The notes beneath the pieces were generated by a model that saw only the letters and a list, made by a program, of their open reading frames with translations, was not told the origin of the DNA and did not search any database. 6,894 nt of DNA. Source: DATLSM01 sp035534175. Lineage in GTDB: Bacteria > Actinomycetota > Thermoleophilia > Solirubrobacterales > 70-9. Shown one piece after another: positions 1-6,400 of this stretch. Made by a program: the position numbers and the translations under genes. Where the stretch lies: contig DATLSM010000002.1 in the NCBI GenBank assembly GCA_035534175.1, positions 1 through 6,894 on the forward strand, in the 5' to 3' direction. The first letter of the stretch is position 1; each line of letters begins with the position of its first letter.

Positions 1-219
1 CAGCCGGTGGCCTCCGAAGCGACGCTTAAAAAGTGGCTGGGCTACCTGAAGACCGAGGTCAACCTGACCACAGCGACTTCCAAGGCGCTCAGGGCGGGCA
101 AGAAGTCCAAGGCCTCCCACGATGAATCCCAGCTCCTGCACAATTCCAACCTGGCCAACTCCAGCGTCTTTAGCTTCCACTTCAAGTATTGCCGCTCGGA
201 ACTGTCGAAATTCATCTGA
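1..219 (+). CDS. Family A small secreted protein, C-terminal fragment (5' end outside window)
   Basis: The reading frame is open from base 1 to a TGA at 217-219 and gives 72 residues. A GTG at 7 could be read as a start, but the fragment aligns without gaps to the last 72 residues of the intact protein at 2871-3425 (minus strand), so it is the end of a longer gene. About 20 of 72 positions are identical by eye. Shared features are a Trp (residue 12 here), an LRAG motif 18 residues later, and a C-terminal F-x-F-x-Y-C with the Cys exactly 52 residues after the Trp in both. In the intact relative the matching Cys could pair with an N-terminal Cys in an exported protein. The function is unknown. 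The next gene starts 44 bases downstream on the same strand, so co-transcription is possible. Confidence 0.8.
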   Translation, partial: QPVASEATLKKWLGYLKTEVNLTTATSKALRAGKKSKASHDESQLLHNSNLANSSVFSFHFKYCRSELSKFI

Positions 220-247
220 GCGGGTGGAGAGCGGGCTTGGGACAGAG

Positions 248-254
248 AGGGAGG
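248..254 (+). promoter_or_regulatory. Ribosome binding site that decides the lipoprotein start
   Basis: AGGGAGG touches the ATG at 255 but lies 9 bases before the in-frame ATG at 264. The spacing favours 264, which also gives a compact lipoprotein signal peptide starting MRSKS. Confidence 0.6.
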
Positions 255-263
255 ATGGCTGAG

Positions 264-896
264 ATGAGGAGTAAATCGATCGCCCTGGCGCTGACCGGCG
301 CTCTCGCCCTGCTAGCAGCGGGATGCGGCTCGGGCTCCTCCTCGACGACCACCACCTCCACCACGGCACCCAGCGCCACGACCCCCCCGACCACCACCCC
401 CACCCAGACCACCACGACGAACGGATCAAGCAGCGAACAGAGCACCCAGAGCACCCCCGGGGGAAGCTCCAGCTCCCAGACCCCCGAAAACAGCATCAAG
501 ACCTACGGCTCGGCGGCCTCCGCGGCGGAAAAGGCGGCGATCTCCGCCACCGCCTTCTCCTTCTTCAAGGCGATGGCCACCTCCAACTACGCCAAGCTCT
601 GCACCGGGCTCTCGGCCTCCAACAAAAAAGAGCTCGAAGCCTTCGACAAAGTCAAACACAAAAAGCTTGCCTGCTCGGCCCTCCTGAAGGAGCTAATCTC
701 CACCCGCGGGGCCCCCGAAGCGCGCAAGGCGGCCACCGGCAAGCTGATCTCGGTGCGGGTCAAAGGGCCAACCGCCTTCGTCATCTTCAAGCCCACCGGC
801 GGAACGACCAGCTACTTCGTCCTCAAGCGCGAAGGGAGCGCCTGGAAGGCGATCTCCCTGGCGCCGGGCTCGCCGCTCAATCCGGTGGCGCGGTAG
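264..896 (+). CDS. Secreted lipoprotein with Ser/Thr-rich linker and small C-terminal domain
   Basis: This is a 210-residue product. Residues 1-21 form a lipoprotein signal: two basic residues, a hydrophobic core, and LLAAGC with the lipidated Cys at 21, so the mature protein should be anchored on the outer face of the membrane. Residues 22-78 are a low-complexity Ser/Thr/Pro/Gly linker without hydrophobic segments. Residues 84-205 look folded: a helical part (FSFFKAMATSNYAKLC), a Cys pair at 113 and 137 that could form a disulfide, and a strand-rich end (SVRVKGPTAFVIF, then SYFVLKREGSAWK). The layout recalls NTF2-like or DUF4878-type lipoprotein domains, but that is a guess from pattern, not a profile match. 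No enzyme motif is visible. In-frame starts further upstream (189, 255) are less likely because the ribosome binding site at 248-254 fits ATG 264 best. Confidence 0.85.
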   Translation: MRSKSIALALTGALALLAAGCGSGSSSTTTTSTTAPSATTPPTTTPTQTTTTNGSSSEQSTQSTPGGSSSSQTPENSIKTYGSAASAAEKAAISATAFSFFKAMATSNYAKLCTGLSASNKKELEAFDKVKHKKLACSALLKELISTRGAPEARKAATGKLISVRVKGPTAFVIFKPTGGTTSYFVLKREGSAWKAISLAPGSPLNPVAR

Positions 897-906
897 CTAT
901 TAGGTA

Positions 907-964
907 CCCAGCCGCCCCGCCCATGGGCTGAGGAGGAGCCCGCGCGTCCCGGGCGTCAGCTGGG
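907..964 (+). terminator. Nested weak hairpins, possible end of the lipoprotein transcript
   Basis: CCCAGC (907-912) and GCTGGG (959-964) are perfect complements. They enclose a second 5-bp pair, GCCCG (938-942) with CGGGC (950-954), separated by a 7-base loop. No T-run follows, so this is not a standard intrinsic terminator. It lies 10 bases after the lipoprotein stop, where a terminator would be expected. Confidence 0.25.
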
Positions 965-971
965 CCTGGTC

Positions 972-986
972 GCGAATCCTTTTCGC
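972..986 (+). promoter_or_regulatory. Short inverted repeat in the leader of the sigma operon
   Basis: GCGAA (972-976) and TTCGC (982-986) form a perfect 5-bp inverted repeat around TCCTT. It sits 56 bases before the first start codon of the sigma operon, in the only sizeable non-coding stretch upstream of it. A loose -10-like TTATCT lies at 999-1004, but I see no convincing -35 partner. It could be an operator, a small hairpin or chance. Confidence 0.2.
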
Positions 987-1026
987 CTCCCACGCCTCTT
1001 ATCTAGGTGATGCTTGATCGACCTGC

Positions 1027-1034
1027 AAGGGAGG
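1027..1034 (+). promoter_or_regulatory. Strong ribosome binding site for the 28-residue membrane peptide
   Basis: AAGGGAGG lies 7 bases before the ATG at 1042. It is the best Shine-Dalgarno match at the head of the sigma operon. It serves a very short gene, whereas the sigma gene downstream has none of its own. This is the main reason to accept the short ORF as real. Confidence 0.65.
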
Positions 1035-1041
1035 CGCCCTC

Positions 1042-1128
1042 ATGACCACCGTCATCTATCTCCTCACGGCCGCGGTCGTCATCTGCGGCTGCATCCTCTA
1101 TCTCATGCGCCGCCGCTCCCGTGCCTGA
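1042..1128 (+). CDS. 28-residue single-span membrane peptide, coupled to the sigma gene
   Basis: The ATG at 1042 follows a strong AAGGGAGG with ideal spacing, and the frame closes with TGA at 1126-1128 after 28 codons. The peptide begins MTTVIYLLTAAVVICGC, continues hydrophobic through ILYLM and ends in a basic tail (RRRSRA). That is one membrane helix (about residues 4-22) with a positively charged end that should stay in the cytoplasm. Two Cys flank a Gly inside the helix (15 and 17). Its last 8 bases overlap the GTG start of the sigma gene (1121), and no ribosome binding site precedes that GTG, so translation of this peptide probably feeds the sigma gene. I do not recognise a family. It may act as a membrane peptide, for example in sensing or holding the sigma factor, or it may only be a translated leader. 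Confidence 0.6.
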   Translation: MTTVIYLLTAAVVICGCILYLMRRRSRA

Positions 1129-1699
1129 GCGACCCTCTGCAACCTGGCCCTCCCAGTCGGTCATAAGCGCGGCGCGTGAGGGCAACCCCGAGGCGCTTGC
1201 CACGCTCGTGGCCGGATCCCACGAGCACGTCCGGCGCTTCGCCCGCACCCTCTGCTCCACGCCCCAGGACGCTGAAGACGCGGCGCAGGAGGCGCTGATC
1301 GTCCTCTATCGCAGGATCGGGACGCTGCGCGCCACCGCGGCCCTCGCCTCCTGGATGTTCAAAGTCGTCCTGCGCGAGTGCATCCGGAGGTCCAGCCTGT
1401 CCATTCGCCACCGCCCGCTCCCCATCGACCCTGAAGCAGCGGACTCCACCGAGGACACGGTTCTCAATCGCCTTGAAATCGAGCGGGTCGTCGCCTCGAT
1501 CGCGACGCTCCCCGCCGAGCAGCGCACCGTCCTTGTCCTTCGCGACGTCCAGGGCCTCTCGGGAGCAGCCACGGCCGAGGCGCTCGGCCTGAGTCGGGCC
1601 GCGATGAAGTCGCGCCTCCATCGGGCGCGGGAGTCGGTCCGCTCGCAGCTTGGCGCTCCCTCACCTGCTGGCGACGCCGCAGGAGCCGAGGATGCCTGA
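1121..1699 (+). CDS. ECF-type RNA polymerase sigma factor (sigma-70 family)
   Basis: This 192-residue cytoplasmic protein directs RNA polymerase to a particular promoter set. Region 2 spans about residues 15-90, with the core-binding and -10-recognition signature DAEDAAQEALIVLYRRI at 50-66. Region 4 spans about 118-175, with LPAEQRTVLVLRD at 130-142 followed by the helix-turn-helix GLSGAATAEALGLSRAA and KSRLHRAR. Region 3 is absent, as expected for group 4 (ECF) sigma factors, and the length is typical. The start is GTG at 1121 inside the end of the upstream 28-residue gene; no Shine-Dalgarno precedes it. The stop TGA (1697-1699) lies inside the first codons of the next gene. No zinc anti-sigma factor with an HxxxCxxC motif is nearby, so its regulator is either the small membrane proteins beside it or elsewhere. 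Its targets cannot be read from this window; the co-transcribed secreted protein is a likely one. Confidence 0.93.
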   Translation: MPERPSATWPSQSVISAAREGNPEALATLVAGSHEHVRRFARTLCSTPQDAEDAAQEALIVLYRRIGTLRATAALASWMFKVVLRECIRRSSLSIRHRPLPIDPEAADSTEDTVLNRLEIERVVASIATLPAEQRTVLVLRDVQGLSGAATAEALGLSRAAMKSRLHRARESVRSQLGAPSPAGDAAGAEDA

Positions 1700-1982
1700 G
1701 GAAGGCCGCAGTGCTTTCGCCTCTGCCTCGCTCCCTCGCCACCTCCTGCGGGGAGCTGTCGGCTTCTGCCTGCTCGGCTCCGCACTTGCTCTGGTCCCCA
1801 GCGTCGGTCCCGCCGCTCTTCTCCTCGCACCTCCCGGTCTCCTCGCCCTCCAAGGCTGTCCGATGTGCTGGACAGCTGGGCTGATCGAGACGGTTTCCAG
1901 CGGCCGCGCACGGCGCACCTGCTCCGCACACAGCTGCGCCCTGCGATCACCCAATCCCTCGACGAACGGAGAACCGAGATGA
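1692..1982 (+). CDS. Small Cys-rich membrane protein with CPMC motif, sigma-factor partner candidate
   Basis: This is a 96-residue product. The chosen start is ATG 1692, overlapping the sigma stop by 8 bases, with AGGAG at 1681-1685 six bases upstream. An in-frame TTG further upstream (1650) lacks this support. Two hydrophobic segments (about 18-36 and 38-55) suggest a membrane hairpin. It is followed by GCPMCWTAGLIETV with a CxxC at 56/59, then a basic stretch and a second Cys pair at 77 and 82 (CSAHSC, with a His between). A fifth Cys (25) is inside the first helix. CxxC plus the later Cys/His cluster could bind metal or undergo thiol-disulfide change. I have a vague memory of similar GCPxCW membrane proteins in actinobacteria but cannot name a family. 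By position it is the best candidate for a regulator of the sigma factor; this is inference. Its stop overlaps the next start as ATGA. Confidence 0.8.
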   Translation: MPEEGRSAFASASLPRHLLRGAVGFCLLGSALALVPSVGPAALLLAPPGLLALQGCPMCWTAGLIETVSSGRARRTCSAHSCALRSPNPSTNGEPR

Positions 1983-2779
1983 AACATGTCGGCCGACCTC
2001 GCAAGCTAATCGTTGCCCTGGCTGTGTTTGCCGGGCTGAGTGGCGCCTCGACCAGCGCGATCCTCGCCGCCGGCGACAGGACCACCATCCGCGCTGGCAA
2101 CCTGGTGATCCACGCCGGCGGCTCGATCAGCCCAACGGCGCTGCCGAAGGACAGGATGGCGCCGATCAGCGTTCACGCCAGCGGTTCGGTGGCGACGGCC
2201 GACGGCACCCACATCCCACCGGCTCAGACCCTCGATCTTCACGTCGATCGGCACCTGCGGGTCGATTCCGAAGGGCTGCCGAGCTCCACCCTCGCAAAGC
2301 TCCAGGCCAGCTCACCTGCTCAAGCGATGAAGAGCTGCGGCGGGGCGCTGGTCGGCAAGGGGCGTATCGCCGCACAGGTCGAATTTCCCGAATCGGCTCC
2401 CTTCAACGCCAGGGGTCCCCTGCTGATCTTCAACGGTCCCACAGGCGCCGCCGGGCCCGATTACCCGGAGATGCTCTTCTACACTTTCATCAGTGTGCCG
2501 GCCCCGACCGCGGTCATCGCGGTCGCCAAGCTCTCAAAGGACACGGGACGTTACGGATTCACGATCTCGGTGCAGATCCCCGAGGTCGCCGGTGGCAGTG
2601 GCTCTCTGGAAGGCTTTGAGCTGACCGCCGATCGCCATTGGACCTACCGGGGCAAGCGAAACTCCTACCTGAATGCGGAGTGTCCGGATGGTCATTTCTT
2701 CAACCAGCTCGAAGCGGCGTTCGGGGGCGGCGCCAACCTCAGCGGCATTTTCATCAACAGTTGCCGGCCGAGGGGGTGA
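1979..2779 (+). CDS. Family B secreted protein, last gene of the sigma operon
   Basis: This is a 266-residue product. The start is ATG 1979, which overlaps the previous stop by 4 bases (ATGA) and has CGGAGAA at 1967-1973, five bases upstream. A longer in-frame version from 1865 would run through the upstream gene and place the signal peptide internally. Residues 1-32 are a signal peptide: basic GRPRK, hydrophobic core LIVALAVFAGL, probable cleavage near ILAAG. The rest is hydrophilic and strand-rich with no transmembrane helix. The C-terminal third holds WTYRGKRNSYLNAECP (221-236) and a final Cys at 262, both shared with the truncated gene at 6578-6894. Cys residues are 120, 235 and 262, an odd number. 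I recall related Thermoleophilia proteins with another Cys in the stretch that reads GLPSS here, so one disulfide partner may be lost. No catalytic motif is visible and the function is unknown. Operon position suggests an envelope or extracellular protein made when the sigma factor is active. Confidence 0.88.
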   Translation: MKHVGRPRKLIVALAVFAGLSGASTSAILAAGDRTTIRAGNLVIHAGGSISPTALPKDRMAPISVHASGSVATADGTHIPPAQTLDLHVDRHLRVDSEGLPSSTLAKLQASSPAQAMKSCGGALVGKGRIAAQVEFPESAPFNARGPLLIFNGPTGAAGPDYPEMLFYTFISVPAPTAVIAVAKLSKDTGRYGFTISVQIPEVAGGSGSLEGFELTADRHWTYRGKRNSYLNAECPDGHFFNQLEAAFGGGANLSGIFINSCRPRG

Positions 2780-2782
2780 GGA

Positions 2783-2801
2783 CCCAGGTAACGACCCTGG
2801 G
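2783..2801 (+). terminator. Hairpin just after the sigma operon
   Basis: CCCAGG (2783-2788) and CCTGGG (2796-2801) form a perfect 6-bp stem with a 7-base loop, four bases after the last stop of the operon. No T-run follows. Position supports a terminator; sequence alone is weak. Confidence 0.4.
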
Positions 2802-2851
2802 CCGCTGTGGATTTGCGCTCCCATTGGCTCCACGGTCTCGCTGCGGTCAGT

Positions 2852-2868
2852 GCCCCATACCGGGGGGC
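2852..2868 (-). terminator. Hairpin just after the family A gene on the minus strand
   Basis: GCCCC (2852-2856) and GGGGC (2864-2868) form a 5-bp stem with a 7-base loop, two bases beyond the TAA of the minus-strand gene at 2871. It lies in the convergent gap between two transcription units. There is no U-tract, so termination activity is uncertain. Confidence 0.3.
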
Positions 2869-2870
2869 GA

Positions 2871-3425
2871 TTACTCATAACGCGAGAATTTGAAGCTGCA
2901 GTAGTTGAAACCGAAGGCCAGGACGGTGTTATTCGCCTCGGTTCCACTTTTTATAAACCTCGCCGTGAGCCGCTGGGCGGCAATGGTGTGGCCGGCGCGG
3001 AGCTGGGCGGTAATCGAATTCAGATAGGACTCCTGATGGCCGAGGTCGACGAACCACTTGGCGAGCTTGGCGGAGTCGGCTGGAGGCCGCGGCTGTGCGG
3101 AGATCTCGCTCACGGTTGAATCGAAGAGCGCTGCGGCGCGCGAGAACTTGGTCGAGGCGAGCTTCAGCTGTTCGGCTTCCACCTCGGCTCGCACCGGCTT
3201 CATCGTCCGCTGGGTGGCGAGCGCGTGCGGCTTGCATATCCCCTCCAGCTGGGAGACGTATTCGGCGCGCGTCGGCGTGCCTTCCGCTGCGGCCAGGCTG
3301 GCGAGCAGCAGCGCCGCGATAGGCGCCAGCAGCAGCGCTGCCCTCAGGCGGCTCCCTCTGCGCCGTTTCGCTATGTCCTCAACTTGCCTCAACGCGTCCG
3401 CTTGCTTGCCCTGTGCGGTGTCCAT
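2871..3425 (-). CDS. Family A small secreted protein
   Basis: This is a 184-residue product starting at ATG 3425. A basic stretch (KRRRGSRLR, about 20-28) is followed by a hydrophobic core (AALLLAPIAALLLASLAAA, 29-47) and a likely signal-peptidase site at AAA/EG, so the mature protein is exported. The mature part is mostly helical with one Cys near each end (64 in GICKPHA, 176 in FNYCSF), suggesting a disulfide that closes a helical bundle. No enzyme motif is present. The start lies inside the transporter gene, giving a 47-base overlap; a TTG at 3392 would shorten the overlap to 14 bases and remove an unusually long N-terminal region, but neither start has a clear ribosome binding site. The overlap implies co-transcription with the transporter. 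A relative is cut off at 1-219. The function is unknown; a role alongside the transporter in the envelope is inference. Confidence 0.85.
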   Translation of the reverse strand: MDTAQGKQADALRQVEDIAKRRRGSRLRAALLLAPIAALLLASLAAAEGTPTRAEYVSQLEGICKPHALATQRTMKPVRAEVEAEQLKLASTKFSRAAALFDSTVSEISAQPRPPADSAKLAKWFVDLGHQESYLNSITAQLRAGHTIAAQRLTARFIKSGTEANNTVLAFGFNYCSFKFSRYE

Positions 3426-6400
3426 GAACGTTAAACCGCGGCAGGGCCCGATCGAGCGGTGCGGGTAGCCACCAAACCCGATCGCCGAGTAGCAGCATCA
3501 GCGCCGGCAGCAGGACGATCCGAACCACGGTCGCATCGAGGAGGATAGCGACGGTCAGCCCCAGCCCCATCTGGCTGACGGTCGCGATCGGCGCGGTGGC
3601 GAAAGAGATGAACACGGCAGCCATGATCGCCGCCGCGCCGGTGATCACCGGCGCGGTTCGCTCCAGGCCAAAGGCGATCGCCGCGGCGTTGTCGCCGTCG
3701 CGCTCGTAGCGCTCGCGGATCCGGGCGAGGAGGAAGACCGCGTAGTCGATCGAGAGGCCGAAGGTCACGGCGAAGATCCCGGCGGCGCCGACCGTGTCGA
3801 TGTAGGGGTGGCCGCCGAGTGGGTAGCCGGCGGGTATCTGGGCGACGAGGGTGATCACCCCGATCGCCGCGGCGACCGAGCCGAGGTTGAGCACCACGGC
3901 GAGCGCGGCGAGTGGCAGCGCGCGCAGGATCGCGACCAGGATCAGGAAGGTGATCAGGATCACCGCGCCGATCACCAGCGGCAACCGCGCCTTGGTCGCG
4001 GCGCCGTAGTCGTTGAGGATCGCCCCGCCACCGCTGACGCCGGTGGGCATGTCGCCGGCACGTCCCAGCCGTTCGGCGTTGGAGAGCAGTCTCGCGCCGA
4101 CGGTCCGCGAGCCGGCCGAGTTGAGGGGCTGGTTGGTGATGACCAGCATCCGGGCCGCCTGGCCGCCGGCGCTCAGGTCCAGCGCCTCGCCGGCGAGCGC
4201 CCGGTCGGCGCGCGGGGCTCCTTCCAGGGCGGAGAGGACGAAGTAGCCCGATTCAAAGAGGCGAGGCGAGCTGCGACGGAGCTGGCGCACACCGCGGGCC
4301 AGCGGCGCGGCGGTCGCCGCGACCCGCACTCCGGCGCGGCGAAGGCCCGCCTGCAGCGGATGGGAGCGGCTATAACCGCCGGAGAGGCCCCGCTGCAGGG
4401 CTCCGGCGCCGCCCTCGAGTTCGCCGAGGCCCCCTTCCAGCCGCCGAGCCCCCCCTTCCAGCCGCCGCAGCCCCCCGACCAGCCCGCTCGCCGCGCTCGA
4501 CAGCTGCTTGGTCCCGCCTTCCAGGCGCTTGCCCCCGGAGGCGAGGCGTTCGAGGCCACCGTTCAGGCCGTTCGCCACGCCGCTGAGGCGCTGGAGTTCT
4601 TCGTGGGTTTCTTCCAGCGCCCGCACGACTATCGCCGCCTGCGCCGCCTCCGAGCGCAACGAAGGGTCGCCGCCGGTGGCGCTCCTCAGATCGCCCTCCA
4701 ACCGCCGCGCTCGCGCCAGCCCGTTGCCCCGCACGGTGGGCAGCAGTGAGCGTAGACCGAGCGCCAGGGTGAAGCCCGCGGCCGAGGCCTTGCGCTGGCC
4801 GGTGGTGAGCCGCTTCGTTCCGCTCTGCAGCTCGGGTAGCGCGGCCACGGCGCGAGCGCCGCTGCCAACCGCGGTGGAGAGCCCACCGGCGAGAAGGCCC
4901 GCCCCCTTCCCGGCTCGCCCCGCCCCCTCCCCGAGCAGGCCGCTGCCCTGTGCCGCGCGGGCGATGCCGCCGCGAAGCCGTCCCACTGCGCTAGCGGCGT
5001 GGAGCAGGCCCGGGCCGAGGCGCACCAACCCTGCCGGGCCGCGGCGGCCTCGGGCGGTGACCGTTCGTCCCAGTCGGCGCAGCGGGGCCGCGGCGTGAAC
5101 GATCTGGCCGGGCCCGATCACCGCGCGCACGCCAGGCTCGGATGCGATGCGGCGCTGCCAGCTGGCGAGTAGCGCCAGCCGCTTCGGAGTGGTGATCGGT
5201 CCGTTGGGGGCTTCGGCGACGAGGATGAACGGCGCCTCCCAGCCGGGGCCGACCGCGCGGTCGATCTCTTCGGTGCTCTTGCGGGCGGGGTTGGAAGCGG
5301 ATAGCTCACTCACCCCGGGTGCGCCGGTGCTGACCGCCAGGGCGGGGCCGGCAAGCAGAAGGAGGGGAATCGAGATCAGGATGGCCGCCAGCGCCGGTCG
5401 GCGAAGCGCGGCGGTGGCGGCTGCCGCCGCGCGGGGGCGACTCGCGGCCCTGCGCCGGGACCCGATCCTGACCCAGTCGATCCGCGGGCCGAGGATCGCC
5501 AGCAGGGCCGGCAGTGCCACCCAGGCGATCACGACGCTGATCACGGTGACGACGACCAGCGCCGTCGCCAGGGAGAAGAGAAGGGAGCCGGGCTGCAGGA
5601 AGGAGGAGAGGAAGATGGCGGCAAACAGGGTCACGCCGGCGAAGACCGTTGTGCGGCCGGCGGTCTGGCGAGTCTGGAGCGCGGCGCTGGCGGGATCGCT
5701 GCCCCCGTCCAGCTCCTCACGAAAGCGCGAGACGATGAACAGCGAGTAGTCGACGCCGAGCGCCAGCCCCATCATCGTGCAGACGACCAGGGAGAGTGCG
5801 TCGATGTTGACGAGCGAGCCGAGGAGCACGAGGACGCCGCGACCGGCGAGGACGGTGAGCGCGCCCATGCCCAGAGGTATCGCGGCGGCGATGAGCGAGC
5901 GGAAGACGAGCAGCAAGACGAAGATCAGCAGCGGGGCGGCGAGCAACTCGGCCTGCTCGGTGGCGGCGAGAGATTCCTGCTGCAGGGCTCGCGAGACGCT
6001 GGCGTAGCCGGATTGGATTGCTCGCAGCGGAGGGTGGATGTGGTCCGCAATTGTGCCTTCCAGAGCGGGAACGGTGCGGCGCATCGCTTCGGCCAGCGGG
6101 ACGTGGAAGTCGACGAGGATCAACGCGCGCCGCAGGCCTGGCCGTAGCGCGGCGAGACGGCCGCGATCCCAGGGCGACAGAACGGTGGCCTCGGGTTCCC
6201 GGCGCAGCGCGGCGATCAGGCGCGGGCCCTGGCGTTCGATCGACGTGGCGGGGCCCGTGAGGAGGATCGCAAACGGCGATGAGTTGCCGAAGTGGTGTTC
6301 GGCGAGCGCCTGGCCGCGGGCCGACGCGGTGCCCGGGATGGTCAGCGAGGTCGGCTGCAGCTTTCCCTCCACGCCGATGCCAACAACACCCAGCGCCAGG

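Noticed and set aside
7..9. GTG at 7 as the start of a complete small gene
   Set aside because: Gap-free similarity to the C-terminal half of the 184-residue protein at 2871-3425 shows this is the end of a gene cut by the window edge.
323..931. A 202-codon frame overlapping the lipoprotein gene in another phase
   Set aside because: It is His/Arg/Leu-rich with no signal or domain; the lipoprotein frame has a signal peptide, lipobox and ribosome binding site.
1865..1978. Upstream extension of the family B protein to 1865
   Set aside because: It would run through the Cys-rich gene in another frame and bury the signal peptide; ATG 1979 has a ribosome binding site and an ATGA overlap.
1306..2100. 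Long minus-strand open frames opposite the sigma operon
   Set aside because: They are Arg/Ala/Ser-rich shadows of a clear sigma factor and its neighbours. The operon's overlapping starts and stops all support the + strand.
3808..4749. A 313-codon open frame on the + strand opposite the transporter
   Set aside because: It mirrors the heptad-repeat coding region of the transporter in GC-rich DNA. Its product is a low-complexity Gln/Arg/Ala/Pro mix without recognisable domains, while the minus strand encodes a clear MMPL protein.
5147..5749. A 200-codon open frame on the + strand opposite the transporter
   Set aside because: It is antisense to the conserved first membrane half, Arg/Ala/Ser-rich with no domain and no ribosome binding site.
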